64,000 nt of DNA from Helicobacter_D ganmani (lineage in GTDB: Bacteria > Campylobacterota > Campylobacteria > Campylobacterales > Helicobacteraceae). Numbering within the stretch: position 1 is the stretch's first letter; the number at the start of each line of letters is the position of its first letter. Shown here in pieces: positions 43,430-52,960 of the stretch. The notes under the pieces were generated by a model. That model was not told the origin of the DNA. It saw nothing but the letters and a program-made list of their open reading frames with translations, and did not search any database. The stretch lies in assembly GCF_965138225.1 (NCBI RefSeq), contig NZ_CBCSAX010000010.1; one strand, given 5' to 3'. A program made the position numbers and the translations under genes.

Positions 43430-44458
43430 TTGGTAAAATACTATTCAAAAAGCGCAAGCATAATAGAGCTAAAAGGAGTTCCTATAAAGAATAAGCATTA
43501 TTTTTTAACAATCTCTTTGTTTGCAGTGGTATTTTTAGCAACTTCTAGCCTCGCAAGTCAAAAGGACACACCAAAACAAACACACACAAATCCTTATTTA
43601 AAATCTTGGAGTGATATAGAGAAATTTTTTGCAAGTGATTATTTCTATGCGCCACTTTCTGGCACATCAAGGCTAAGCAGCAACTTTTTTAGTATAAAGA
43701 TTCTAAAGCACAATAAAAACACTTTACAACTAGGCTTTCTACTTGAAAAAGCAATAAATGGCGGGGCAAGGCTTAGGGAATGGGGGAATGAAGGCTCTTG
43801 TTATAGAGATAATGAGAGCAAAGATGAGCCCATTGCACTTTTAAAGCCTTTAAGCCCTACGCAAGCACAGATTCTATTCCCTGCTTTTCCACAATGCGCC
43901 CTTATGGCACAAAGAGATGCTCAATACTTATATATTAATATAGAGAAGCAAAAGGTAAATAAAGCCTGTGCGTTTTTAGAGCAAGAATGTGAGTTTGATG
44001 TGGGTGAAGAATATTATATCACTGATAAATATTATAAGCTTAAAGCTGGATTTGACTGCACAAAGGCAAGAAGTGCGAGCGAAAAGAGCATTTGTTCTAA
44101 TCCTGCACTAGCTAACCAAGATAGAGAGAATAATACATTGTATTTTGGCACGAGGGGATGGATAGAGGGGATGGATTTAAGTGATTTTACATTGCCTCAT
44201 AGTGAGGAATATATTGATATTTCTAAGCTTGACTCAAACCTACTCATTGCCTTGCAACAAAAATTAGATAAACAAAAGGGTTTAATGATAAAAAAACTCC
44301 TAAATATTCAAAGAAATTGCTTGAAAAAGCGAGAATCTTGCAAAGGAAATGAAGAATGTATTAATCAAGTGATGTATGAACAATTTATAGATTTAGGCGG
44401 CTATTCACAAGAATTCTTTTATAATGAAATCAATGAGGCTTTATGGGAAGTATTCTAA
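43430..44458 (+). CDS. Secreted LprI-like (DUF1311) cysteine-rich protein, start uncertain
   Basis: Up to 342 residues from a TTG at 43430. A signal peptide (ISLFAVVFLATSSLASQ) is present. The strong ribosome site AAAGGAG at 43472-43478 is followed five bases later by ATA (43484-43486), in frame and right before KNKHYFLTISLFA, so either ATA initiates, or an original ATG mutated and expression is low. The middle holds the LprI/DUF1311-type motif FDCTKARSASEKSICSNPALANQD (split here for reading after residue 20), a family that includes lysozyme inhibitors. Several Cys pairs suggest disulfides. Convergent with a second LprI-like gene. Confidence 0.65.
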   Translation: MVKYYSKSASIIELKGVPIKNKHYFLTISLFAVVFLATSSLASQKDTPKQTHTNPYLKSWSDIEKFFASDYFYAPLSGTSRLSSNFFSIKILKHNKNTLQLGFLLEKAINGGARLREWGNEGSCYRDNESKDEPIALLKPLSPTQAQILFPAFPQCALMAQRDAQYLYINIEKQKVNKACAFLEQECEFDVGEEYYITDKYYKLKAGFDCTKARSASEKSICSNPALANQDRENNTLYFGTRGWIEGMDLSDFTLPHSEEYIDISKLDSNLLIALQQKLDKQKGLMIKKLLNIQRNCLKKRESCKGNEECINQVMYEQFIDLGGYSQEFFYNEINEALWEVF

Positions 44459-44517
44459 TCTCCCGCACACTAATAAGATTCTATTGTTTCAATCTTTAAG
44501 GCGCAAAGGATTACTCT

Positions 44518-45711
44518 TTATCTTTTGATATTGGCATTTTGCACATAACCTACAAATCGTCTCATACTGCCATCTTCCTTGTAATTTTCCAAAAACCAAA
44601 TTTTTGTGAAACCATAATGAGAATTTTTAGCCATTAAAACAATCGTCGCCTTATCATTTAAAATTGCGGTGTGAAGCACATTAGAGTTTAGACTAGGTTT
44701 CTCATAGATTTTTACCGCTCCTGTAGAACTAACAAACTCCATATGCACGCGTTGGGGAGTTTTAATAGTAGAATCGTCCTCATCATCTATAATGGCTTGT
44801 AGGTTACGTATCTGTTCATTATTTCTGATAAAAAGACAATAGGTTAGTGAGTCAGGCTTTTCTTGTTGATTACATACAAGATTACGTTCTTTTATCCATT
44901 CTAACTGCTCTTTTTTGAGCTTTTGCTTATCGCTTTTACTCCACGCAAAATCATAAATATAGTTATACATTTGATTAAGAATATAATCACCTCTTATAGT
45001 TACAAAACTATTGCAAATACCTTTTTCTGTCTTACTTAGCCCACTCTTAGCACAATTAAAGCTCGCGTTAAGAGGCGGATAAAACCCACTCAAAGTTCCT
45101 TGTGGCATATCTCCAATTTGACTTAAAGCCTCTTGCGGTGTATATTGATTTTTATTTTTCAAATAACAGACTTTAGAATCCAACAAGGTAGAAGAAGTAA
45201 AAGTAATGCCTTTTTCATTTTTAATAAGACTAAAATCTGCCTTTTGGCGACAAGATTCTTTGTCCTTCCCTTGAAATTCAGAACACATTCTCTCAAAATA
45301 AGATTCATTCGGTTTAGCTTGATGCGCAGAAACAAGAATCTCTATCCCCTCAAATGTAACTTCATTGCAATTTATGGATTCTCTTTTTGTATAAGCAGGA
45401 TTTGTCTTTTTGGTAGTGATATGATTAAGTATGCAAGTGCCCTTACTACTATCACAATCATAAATGCTTAAAGCATTTTCTGCATAACATACACCCTCTA
45501 AAGGGTCGCATTGATTCAGCTCACCCCATATTCCCTCCCACTCACTCCTTTTGTTAAAATTTATCGTATCTTTACTAATATATTCACGCAATTCAGGTTC
45601 GTCTGCTATTTCACAGCACTCATTATGTGTAGCATATAGTTTTGCACCTACGCATAACAATACAAAACCCAACAAAAAATTAAAGCTGCCGATAGATTTC
45701 CCCACTTGCAT
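44518..45711 (-). CDS. Secreted LprI-like (DUF1311) protein with C-terminal SH3 domain
   Basis: 397 residues. Signal peptide about 1-27. The first 200 residues are cysteine-rich and not assigned. The DUF1311 motif is SFNCAKSGLSKTEKGICNS, followed by helical LNQMYNYIYDFAW and KKEQLEWIKERNLVC. The last 70 residues (VKIYEKPSLNSNVLHTAI ... RRFVGYVQNANIKR) look like a bacterial SH3 domain. LprI-type proteins bind or inhibit lysozyme, so a periplasmic envelope-protection role is plausible but unproven. Shares the DUF1311 core with the plus-strand neighbour. Confidence 0.7.
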   Translation of the reverse strand: MQVGKSIGSFNFLLGFVLLCVGAKLYATHNECCEIADEPELREYISKDTINFNKRSEWEGIWGELNQCDPLEGVCYAENALSIYDCDSSKGTCILNHITTKKTNPAYTKRESINCNEVTFEGIEILVSAHQAKPNESYFERMCSEFQGKDKESCRQKADFSLIKNEKGITFTSSTLLDSKVCYLKNKNQYTPQEALSQIGDMPQGTLSGFYPPLNASFNCAKSGLSKTEKGICNSFVTIRGDYILNQMYNYIYDFAWSKSDKQKLKKEQLEWIKERNLVCNQQEKPDSLTYCLFIRNNEQIRNLQAIIDDEDDSTIKTPQRVHMEFVSSTGAVKIYEKPSLNSNVLHTAILNDKATIVLMAKNSHYGFTKIWFLENYKEDGSMRRFVGYVQNANIKR

Positions 45712-45778
45712 ACCTCATTTTTTAAAATTAATTTTAGATTATACAACAAATTGCGGATATTTGAAATTTCCTCACTCT

Positions 45779-47086
45779 TTACACCCAAAAAATACAAGAA
45801 AAATACAATCCCACAATAGCACAAAACAGCACAACTGCACTAAAACAAAAGGCAAGTGCCAAATATCTAAAAATCGGAATCAAGATTCCATACCGCCTTA
45901 AGCTTACAAGCCATAACAGCGTGGCAAGCGAGCCAATGGGCGTGAATTTAGAGCCGATATTGCAACCAAGCAAATGCGCAAAGACCAAAGCCAAATCACC
46001 CACTTCTTTTAAAGCCAAATCTCCAAGCATTACCATAGGTAAATTATTAATAATACTGCTTCCAAATGCGCTTAAAAATCCAATGCTAAGGAGATTTAAG
46101 AATCTTTCTAACTCCATAATCTTCACAATTCCAATTTGCAGAATCTCCAACAATCCCGCATTTTTAAGCCCAAAAACCACAACAAACAGCCCGAGACTAA
46201 AAACTACCACACTAAAAGGCGATTCTTTAAGAAGCTGAAGCGGTGCGATTCTACCTAGTTTTATTCCATAACCCACTGCCAAAATCGCACAAAATCCGAC
46301 AAAAAAACAAAGTGGAATCTCAAAATACGCTCCAATCGCCGCACAAATTGGCAAAAGAGCAAGCAAGACAAAACAAAAACAAATTCCAAATTTACTCAAA
46401 GATTCTTGCTTGAAATGGCTTGTTAGCACTAGTTTTTGGGGCAATTTTAACCCCAACAAATACCAAAAAACCAAAAGAGAAGCGAGGATTGCAAACACTT
46501 GCGGCAAAGCCATAAAGCGCAGAAACTCTGCAAAAGGAATCGCAAAAAAGGACGCAGTAAGGATATTTGTAAGATTTGAAAGCACAAAAAGATTGGAAGC
46601 AAAATCACTGATAAATCCCATAAAAAGCAAAAAAATAATTAAAGGCGCATAAAAATTCCCTCTTTTATGTGGGAAAAGCGCAAACATAAGAGGTGTAAGC
46701 ACTAAAATTGCTCCATCATTTGCTAAAAATATTGCCAAAAATGCCCCAAAAAGAATTAAAAAGATAAATAGTTTCCAACTTTTGCAATAAAAGATTCTGC
46801 CCTTATCACTAGACTCTCTATTCTCTCCAGTAAAGCATAGAATCTTATAGGCTAAAAAGTCAAAAAACAAAATACGCTCTAGCGCAAGCGTCAAAACAAT
46901 CAGCCCCACCAAAACCAATGTAGAATCCCAAACCATTATCCATACAAACCACACATCACGCAAATTTACAACTCCAAACGCCAAAGCAAACAATGCTCCA
47001 AATACGCTTACTAGCCATATCGGAATCCCAAAAGGACGCAAATAAATCGCAAGCATAACACCTGCAAATAAAAAATATGCTATCAA
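45779..47086 (-). CDS. ArsB-type arsenite/anion permease (ion transporter superfamily)
   Basis: 435 residues with about eleven to twelve helices. The stretches VWDSTLVLVGLIVLTLALE, LFGAFLAIFLANDGAILVLTP and GFLSAFGSSIINNLPMVML match ArsB, where the ANDGAAL and NNLPM motifs are conserved; the late LLGCNIGSKFTPIGSLATLLW fits the second half repeat. ArsB extrudes arsenite. No arsR or arsC lies nearby, so the substrate is uncertain. It ends 67 bases after the start of the LprI-SH3 gene on the same strand. Confidence 0.82.
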   Translation of the reverse strand: MIAYFLFAGVMLAIYLRPFGIPIWLVSVFGALFALAFGVVNLRDVWFVWIMVWDSTLVLVGLIVLTLALERILFFDFLAYKILCFTGENRESSDKGRIFYCKSWKLFIFLILFGAFLAIFLANDGAILVLTPLMFALFPHKRGNFYAPLIIFLLFMGFISDFASNLFVLSNLTNILTASFFAIPFAEFLRFMALPQVFAILASLLVFWYLLGLKLPQKLVLTSHFKQESLSKFGICFCFVLLALLPICAAIGAYFEIPLCFFVGFCAILAVGYGIKLGRIAPLQLLKESPFSVVVFSLGLFVVVFGLKNAGLLEILQIGIVKIMELERFLNLLSIGFLSAFGSSIINNLPMVMLGDLALKEVGDLALVFAHLLGCNIGSKFTPIGSLATLLWLVSLRRYGILIPIFRYLALAFCFSAVVLFCAIVGLYFSCIFWV

Positions 47087-47107
47087 ATCTCAATCCAAAA
47101 ATAAATT

Positions 47108-47881
47108 TTACTCATCATACAATCCCCAAAGATTAGGGTTTGTTTTGATTTTGTGTGCAAGATTCACAGGAGTAATTTGCAAAACATTTTCTAATGCCAA
47201 AGTAGGAATCTCTTGAGTTTTGGTAAAAACAATAGAATCGCGCACACACTTTTGCTGCAATTTATAAGCATAAAATCCAGCAAGAAACGCGGAATACAGC
47301 ATACTTGAATGATGACTATAAGTCGTGATAATAACATTTTCTGCACTGATTTTATAAAGTATCTTGAAATATTCGTAAGTCCATAAGTTGCGATTCTTTA
47401 CAGGGCTAAATGGGTCTTGAAAAATGCAATGAAAGGGAATCTTAAGACGATTGGAAAGTAAAAAACTCTTTAAAATCTCCCTTGCCTCGCCCAAATGCAA
47501 AATAATCTCAAGATTTTGCCTTTTGTAATAATGCGTAGTTACTAGGGATTCTAAGATGGCTCGCTCGGATTCTAGCTCCTGTGGATAAGGGTGCTTTAAA
47601 AGTTTTGGTAAAAGGGCAGAATCCAATTCAGGAGAGTGAATCACAATCTTACCCTCAAATCCCTGCAAACGCGCCATTAAACTTAAGCAAAGAGTATTAA
47701 ATCCAAGCCCAAAGCACATATCAAGCACATTCAAAATCGGCTCTTTTGCACACAAAAAGAGTGCAGGTAAAATATGTTTATGCAAAGTCTCTTGCAATGC
47801 ACCATCTTTGGCATTATGGTAAGATTCATCAAATTGTGCATTATAAAGCGTTATGCTTGAATCTCCTGTGAAAATCTGCAT
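47108..47881 (-). CDS. MnmC-like methyltransferase (tRNA wobble uridine modification)
   Basis: 257 residues, class I AdoMet-dependent fold. Motif LDMCFGLGFNTL binds AdoMet; FQDPFSPVKNRNLWTYEYF is the typical DaFsP..nPelWt motif of the MnmC methyltransferase domain (methyltransf_30). Full MnmC also carries an FAD oxidase domain; only the methyltransferase half is encoded here. It would methylate nm5U34 to mnm5U34. It ends 22 bases before the ArsB-like gene start. Confidence 0.82.
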   Translation of the reverse strand: MQIFTGDSSITLYNAQFDESYHNAKDGALQETLHKHILPALFLCAKEPILNVLDMCFGLGFNTLCLSLMARLQGFEGKIVIHSPELDSALLPKLLKHPYPQELESERAILESLVTTHYYKRQNLEIILHLGEAREILKSFLLSNRLKIPFHCIFQDPFSPVKNRNLWTYEYFKILYKISAENVIITTYSHHSSMLYSAFLAGFYAYKLQQKCVRDSIVFTKTQEIPTLALENVLQITPVNLAHKIKTNPNLWGLYDE

Positions 47882-48014
47882 ATTTTACTTCTTTAAAGTG
47901 TAAATTAACACATAATTTTATATAATTTAAACTTTTACAAAATTTATTATTTGCAAAAATGCCATTCCAAAAATATGGAATCGCGAAACTATTTTTCAGT
48001 CTTAAGGAAATCAA

Positions 48015-48863
48015 ATGGGATTTGCAGATTTTTTCAAAAACTTTAAAAAAGAAGATAGGGCTGTGCCACAAGAAGCCCCAAGTCATTGGGTAAAATGCCC
48101 AAGTTGCAATGCGTTAATGTATTACAAAGAAATCATTGCCCAACACCACACCTGCCCTAAATGCAATTTCCATATGCGCATTGGCTTAGAAGATAGAATC
48201 GCGCTAATGTGCGATGAAGGAAGTTTTGTAGAGTTTGACAAAGATTTAGCACCCAATGACCCCTTAGATTTCGTGGATAAAAAAAGCTATAAAAAACGGA
48301 TAGAAGAATACACCAAAAAATGCGGGCGTCCAAGCGCGATTCTTAGCGGAGAATGCACAATTGATGGCATTAATGCACAAATTGTTCTGTTTGATTTTAA
48401 TTTTATGGGAGGCTCATTTGCTTCGGTGGAAGGTGAAAAAATCGTGCGTGCAATTCATCGTGCAATAGAAAAAAAGCAAGGTTTAGTGATTGTTAGCGCA
48501 AGTGGCGGGGCGAGAATGCAAGAATCTACTTATTCGCTTATGCAAATGGCAAAAACTTCTGCGGCACTCAATGTGTTAAGTGAGGCGCGTTTGCCTTTTA
48601 TTTCTGTATTAAGCGACCCCACAATGGGGGGCGTAAGTGCCTCATTTGCCTTTTTGGGCGATTTGATAATGGCAGAACCCGGAGCGATGATAGGTTTTGC
48701 TGGTGCAAGAGTTATCAAGCAAACAATTGGCACAGATTTACCACAAGGATTCCAAACAGCAGAATTTCTGCTAGAGCACGGACTTATTGATATGATTGTG
48801 CAGCGCAAAGAAATGAAACAAACAATTGCCCAAGCATTGAAATACCTTAAAGTGGAATCTTAA
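48015..48863 (+). CDS. accD: Acetyl-CoA carboxylase carboxyltransferase subunit beta AccD
   Basis: 282 residues. With AccA it transfers CO2 from carboxybiotin to acetyl-CoA, the first committed step of fatty-acid synthesis. The N-terminal zinc ribbon has CPSC and CPKC. The crotonase-type core contains GGSFASVEGEKIVRAI, SASGGARMQE and DPTMGGVSASFAFLGD. ATG at 48015 follows AAGGAAAT. First gene of accD-rlmH-dksA-membrane protein. Confidence 0.97.
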   Translation: MGFADFFKNFKKEDRAVPQEAPSHWVKCPSCNALMYYKEIIAQHHTCPKCNFHMRIGLEDRIALMCDEGSFVEFDKDLAPNDPLDFVDKKSYKKRIEEYTKKCGRPSAILSGECTIDGINAQIVLFDFNFMGGSFASVEGEKIVRAIHRAIEKKQGLVIVSASGGARMQESTYSLMQMAKTSAALNVLSEARLPFISVLSDPTMGGVSASFAFLGDLIMAEPGAMIGFAGARVIKQTIGTDLPQGFQTAEFLLEHGLIDMIVQRKEMKQTIAQALKYLKVES

Positions 48864-48946
48864 ATGATACAAAGCCTCCGATTCTCTCTTCAAAACTCAT
48901 CGTTTTTAAAAGATTCTCAATCCAAAAATAAGAATCCTTTAAGCTT

Positions 48947-49414
48947 ATGATTAAAATAATTGTTTATTATATTGCCAAAAGTCAAAAGGATTTGAGTGAC
49001 CAATTATGCGAAGAATTTGCAACACTATGCGGACAATTTGGTGCAAAATTAGAATTTATTAATTTGTTTTGCAAAGCCATTAGCTTGAGCCAAAAACAAG
49101 AAGCAGAGGAAGCGCAAAAATCCTACACAAAGGAATTTCTTAAAACCTTTAAACCCAATCAATACAGAATCGCCCTTAGTCCAAATGCCAAAATGCTAGA
49201 TTCTTTTGAGTTTTCAAAAACTCTGCAAAACCAAAGTCATCTTGCATTTTTCATTGGAGGTGCGTATGGATTAGAAAAAAGCTTTATTCAATCTTGCCAT
49301 ATGCAGCTTTCACTCTCACCCCTTACCTTTAGCCATAAAGTTGCTAAAGTCGTGCTAAGTGAGCAGATTTATCGTGCATTTTGTATCATCTATAATCATC
49401 CATATCACAAATGA
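48947..49414 (+). CDS. rlmH: 23S rRNA pseudouridine(1915) N3-methyltransferase RlmH
   Basis: 155 residues, SPOUT (alpha/beta-knot) methyltransferase. It methylates pseudouridine 1915 in helix 69 of 23S rRNA. The knot motif is LAFFIGGAYGLEKSF, and LSLSPLTFSHKVAKVVLSEQIYRAF is the C-terminal knot helix (in family order). Length is standard (E. coli 155). Confidence 0.93.
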   Translation: MIKIIVYYIAKSQKDLSDQLCEEFATLCGQFGAKLEFINLFCKAISLSQKQEAEEAQKSYTKEFLKTFKPNQYRIALSPNAKMLDSFEFSKTLQNQSHLAFFIGGAYGLEKSFIQSCHMQLSLSPLTFSHKVAKVVLSEQIYRAFCIIYNHPYHK

Positions 49415-49425
49415 CAGGAGAAAAA

Positions 49426-49791
49426 ATGCGTCAAAGTGAATTAAACAACTTAAAAACTTATTTATTAGATAGGAAAAAAGCAATTTTGGATAACAATTCC
49501 ATACACAAACAAACAATGGAACATATTCAAAACAACCATATCAACGAGGCAGATTATGCAGCAATGCAGATTAGAAATGCGCTAGATAGCTCTATCTCGC
49601 AAAGGCATCTTTTGGAACTAGAATACATTGAACAAGCATTAGAAAAAATTGAAAAAGACATCTATGGAATCTGTGAAATGTGTGATGAAGAAATCGGAAT
49701 CCAACGTTTAAAAGCAAAACCACATGCAAAATATTGTATAGTATGCCGAAAAATTATTGAAAAAGATTCAAAGGAAAAGGACCAAAAATGA
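49426..49791 (+). CDS. dksA: DksA/TraR-family zinc-finger regulator
   Basis: 121 residues from the ATG at 49426, chosen because AGGAGAAAAA precedes it; the in-frame ATG at 49411 overlaps the rlmH stop. Coiled-coil N-terminus, then a four-cysteine zinc finger (CEMCDEEIG, then YCIVCRKI). DksA binds the secondary channel of RNA polymerase and helps ppGpp control transcription; in Campylobacter it represses rRNA synthesis and activates stress genes. Overlaps the next gene by four bases. Confidence 0.93.
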   Translation: MRQSELNNLKTYLLDRKKAILDNNSIHKQTMEHIQNNHINEADYAAMQIRNALDSSISQRHLLELEYIEQALEKIEKDIYGICEMCDEEIGIQRLKAKPHAKYCIVCRKIIEKDSKEKDQK

Positions 49792-50807
49792 AATTCAAAT
49801 ATTACATTGGGGCATTATTCGTATTCATCGTTCTTTTAGGGCTTTATGTTTATAGTCTTAGTGGTGCAAGCTTTACCTTTATGATTCCATTTAGCACACA
49901 GAGCATTACACTTCCTGTTGCAATATGGTTTGTTGTTCCTGTTATCGTGTTTTTTATCATCGTCATATTTTTAGAAATTGGCGGTTCTTATCGTATGTGG
50001 CGCAAACGCACAAAATACAAACACGACTATAAAATACTTTTAGAACAAATAGAAAACCAACTTCTTAGCAAAGATGTTCCACTCAAACAACCTACAATGA
50101 ATCGCTATAAAAGCCTTTCTATTTTATTAGGAAATCTAACCTTAGACATCAAAGAGGGAATTGCTCTTAAAAGTGGCGAAACAAGATTAGACGAACTCAT
50201 TGAGCTTCTTGGCGACTTAAAAAGAGGTGAATATGTCAATCTTAAAAAATTCAACCCTGGAGAAAAATCTCCTTTTATGAATCAAAATATACTTAATCAA
50301 ATCCATAGTGATGAAAAATTTGCCACAGAGGTATTAAAAAAATCAAGTTATGATGAAGAATCTAAACGCGAGGCTTTCAAAAAACTACTCAATTGTGGAG
50401 AGACAAAAACAATCAAGCAATTTATTGGCGAAATCAAATTCAACAAAGATCTTGCAAATGAAATGTTAGGAATGTGTTATGCAAACAAAATCAACTTCAG
50501 TAATGATGAAATTGCCAAGCTTTGCACAGAAGTAAAATACAGCAAAGAAGACTATTTGCACTTGGCTCAAAAACTAAAAGAATGTTACGAGCCTGCGGCT
50601 TGGGTTAGCTTATTTGAAAATCTCGCAAACCAAGATGAGCTAGCAGAAATTGCATATTTTTATGTGCTTTTGGAGCTAGAAATGATTGATGAAGCCAAAG
50701 AACGTCTAAATACATACCCTCAAAACGAACTTTTAAAAGTGCGTGCATATTTGGATTTGAAAGATTCAGGTAAAAAATATCCTTTAGAATTGTTTTTACT
50801 TGATTAA
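49788..50807 (+). CDS. Conserved epsilonproteobacterial inner-membrane protein
   Basis: 339 residues. Two N-terminal membrane helices (about 7-27 and 42-64) with a short periplasmic loop, then a cytoplasmic all-helical region (70-339) with TPR-like repeats near the end (AWVSLFENLANQDELAEIAY). No named family. The gene follows dksA with a four-base overlap (ATGA), as in C. jejuni (Cj0127c-Cj0124c from memory), so it probably belongs to a conserved transcription unit rather than being accessory. Function unknown. Confidence 0.8.
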   Translation: MKFKYYIGALFVFIVLLGLYVYSLSGASFTFMIPFSTQSITLPVAIWFVVPVIVFFIIVIFLEIGGSYRMWRKRTKYKHDYKILLEQIENQLLSKDVPLKQPTMNRYKSLSILLGNLTLDIKEGIALKSGETRLDELIELLGDLKRGEYVNLKKFNPGEKSPFMNQNILNQIHSDEKFATEVLKKSSYDEESKREAFKKLLNCGETKTIKQFIGEIKFNKDLANEMLGMCYANKINFSNDEIAKLCTEVKYSKEDYLHLAQKLKECYEPAAWVSLFENLANQDELAEIAYFYVLLELEMIDEAKERLNTYPQNELLKVRAYLDLKDSGKKYPLELFLLD

Positions 50808-50835
50808 ATCCTCTTGTCCTTGCATATATTTTGCC

Positions 50836-50863
50836 GTTACGATTCCACTTATGGAATCGTAAC
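50836..50863. repeat. Perfect 12-bp hairpin after the dksA operon
   Basis: GTTACGATTCCA - CTTA - TGGAATCGTAAC: 12 perfect base pairs with a 4-base loop, 29 bases after the stop. There is no U-tract, so it may be a bidirectional terminator or a mobile-repeat remnant. GGAATCGTAAC recurs at 43414-43424 and a variant (TGGAATCTTAAC) at 63931-63942. Confidence 0.6.
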
Positions 50864-50993
50864 AATCTGCTAATCTTTATTGTAAGATTCTATGCAATAG
50901 AAAATTGTCATTGTAAGACTTCGTTGAAATGGAATCTCAAAAAGGATTTAAAGCAAGATTTTACACTGCAATGATAATAAAAAAATCTCTACA

Positions 50994-51995
50994 CTAAAAC
51001 AAACTTCCCGCTTCTCTGAAAGAAAACAATTCATAGGTTTTTTGCGTTGCGATTCTGCCACGTGCAGTGCGCTCTAAATATCCATTGACAAGCAAATAAG
51101 GCTCAATCACATCTTCAATCGTTCCCTCGTCCTCACTCATTGCTGCTGCAAGCGTGCTAAGTCCGATAGGGCGTCCGCGATTCTCACAAATAATCTTCAA
51201 GAATCGTAAATCTAACTCATCAAACCCATATTCATTGACACCAAGTTCATTGAGTGCATATTGCGTGCGTTCTTGCGTGATGATTGCCTCTTGTGCTACT
51301 TCTGCAAAATCCCTTACGCGCTTTAACAATCTCAATGCGATTCTAGGCGTCCCTCTTGAGCGTCTAGCAATCTCTAATGCCCCCTCATTGGAGCATTCTT
51401 TTTGCAATTTCATTGAAGCAATCCTCACGATACGCGCCAACTCCTCTTTTTCGTAAAACTGCATACGAAACTGCATTCCAAATCTATCACGCAAGGGATT
51501 GCTAATCATTCCTGCGCGCGTAGTTGCTCCTATGAGTGTAAATCGCGGCAAGTCAATTTTCACCGTTTGAGCCGCAGGTCCGCTACCGATGATGATATCT
51601 AATCTAAAATCCTCCATTGCGGGATATAAAATCTCCTCAATTGCTGGACTTAAACGATGAATCTCATCAATAAATAAAATCTCTCCCTCGCTTAAATTTG
51701 TCAAAATTGCAGCCAAATCTCCTGCTTTTTCAATCATTGGAGCAGCAGTTACTTTGATAGAAGTTTGCATTTGATTGCTGATAATATATGCCAAAGTCGT
51801 CTTGCCAAGACCCGGGGGACCAAAAAGCAAAAGGTGATCTAGCACCTCTCCGCGCATTTTTGCCGCAGTAATAAAAACCTGTAGATTTCGTTTAAGTTTT
51901 TCTTGCCCGATATAATCATCCCAACAAGTAGGACGCAAACGTATGTCTTCCTCTTTTTCTAAGGATAGTTTTTCAATCTCTACAATGCGCTCCAA
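50994..51995 (-). CDS. ruvB: Holliday junction ATP-dependent DNA helicase RuvB
   Basis: 333 residues. AAA+ motor of branch migration in the RuvABC complex. Walker A GPPGLGKT at 59-66, ILFIDEIHRLSPAIEEIL (Walker B), TTRAGMISNPLRDRFG (sensor 1 and the Arg finger) and a winged-helix C-terminus with GRPIGLSTLAAAMSED. It is eight bases downstream of panB on the same strand. Confidence 0.98.
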   Translation of the reverse strand: MERIVEIEKLSLEKEEDIRLRPTCWDDYIGQEKLKRNLQVFITAAKMRGEVLDHLLLFGPPGLGKTTLAYIISNQMQTSIKVTAAPMIEKAGDLAAILTNLSEGEILFIDEIHRLSPAIEEILYPAMEDFRLDIIIGSGPAAQTVKIDLPRFTLIGATTRAGMISNPLRDRFGMQFRMQFYEKEELARIVRIASMKLQKECSNEGALEIARRSRGTPRIALRLLKRVRDFAEVAQEAIITQERTQYALNELGVNEYGFDELDLRFLKIICENRGRPIGLSTLAAAMSEDEGTIEDVIEPYLLVNGYLERTARGRIATQKTYELFSFREAGSLF

Positions 51996-52003
51996 GATTC
52001 CCC

Positions 52004-52831
52004 CTAATAACTTTCTTGCTCACTTGGAAAATGCCCACTTTTGACATCTTCAACATATTTGCGCACACCTTGACGCAACAGCTCCGCACCTTTGAGATAT
52101 TGACGCACAAATTTGGGTTTAAACTCTTCAAAAAATCCAAAAGCATCACTCCACACCAACACTTGCCCATCTACATCTACTCCGCTTCCAATACCAATAA
52201 TTGGAATCTTAACGCTTTGCGTAATCTGTTTGGCAGCCTCCGCTCTTACTCCCTCTAACAAAATGCTAAACGCTCCGCTACGTTCAATATCCTGCGCAAG
52301 GTTGATGAGGGATTCTATATTTTCTTGCGTTTTACCCTGCACTTTATATCCTCCCTCACTGCGAACAAATTGTGGTTTTAAGCCAATATGCGCCATTACA
52401 GCAATTCCATTTTCAACCAACATTTTAATGCTTTTTATACCCTCAAAGCCAACCTCTAGTTTCACTGCCTGTGCTTTTGTTTCTTTATAGATGCGAATTG
52501 CAGATTGCAATGCAAGATGAGATGTCGTCGTGCTTCCAAAGGGTAAATCACAAACAATCAAACTTTTTTTTGCTCCATTACAAACTGCTTGTGTATGATA
52601 AATCATAGAATCCAAAGTGCTGCTTAAGGTATCTTGCCCACCAAAAAAACTCATCTGCAAGCTATCCCCTACCAAAATCATATCTACTTCACCATCAAAG
52701 ATTTTCGCCATTAATGCATCATAGGCTGTTAGCATAGTGATTTTCTCTACGCCTTTTTTTTGTGAAATTTGCGTCGTGGTAATAGACTTTATTGCATTTT
52801 GCATACTCATTTTTATCCTTTGTGAAATCAC
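52004..52831 (-). CDS. panB: 3-methyl-2-oxobutanoate hydroxymethyltransferase PanB
   Basis: 275 residues. It makes ketopantoate from alpha-ketoisovalerate and methylenetetrahydrofolate, the first step to pantothenate and CoA. Family blocks: MLTAYDALMAKIFD, MILVGDSLQMS, VMAHIGLKPQ, and IIGIGSGVDVDGQVLVW with the GIG(A/S)G motif. The start at 52831 leaves about 30 residues before the conserved core; a later Met is possible. Confidence 0.97.
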   Translation of the reverse strand: MISQRIKMSMQNAIKSITTTQISQKKGVEKITMLTAYDALMAKIFDGEVDMILVGDSLQMSFFGGQDTLSSTLDSMIYHTQAVCNGAKKSLIVCDLPFGSTTTSHLALQSAIRIYKETKAQAVKLEVGFEGIKSIKMLVENGIAVMAHIGLKPQFVRSEGGYKVQGKTQENIESLINLAQDIERSGAFSILLEGVRAEAAKQITQSVKIPIIGIGSGVDVDGQVLVWSDAFGFFEEFKPKFVRQYLKGAELLRQGVRKYVEDVKSGHFPSEQESY

Positions 52832-52938
52832 TTATGATTTGAAACTACATTTTACAATAAAATATAATTTTTTATTCTAAAATGCTGCGAAACTCTTTTG
52901 AAAATAAAATCTTTATAAATATTTTATAGAAATTGCGT

Positions 52939-52944
52939 TAGAAT
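52939..52944 (+). promoter_or_regulatory. Candidate -10 element for tmRNA
   Basis: TAGAAT, 17 bases upstream of the mature tmRNA 5' end, in an AT-rich region. A few nucleotides of leader would be removed by RNase P. Confidence 0.5.
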
Positions 52945-52960
52945 CCCTACTTTGTTGTTT

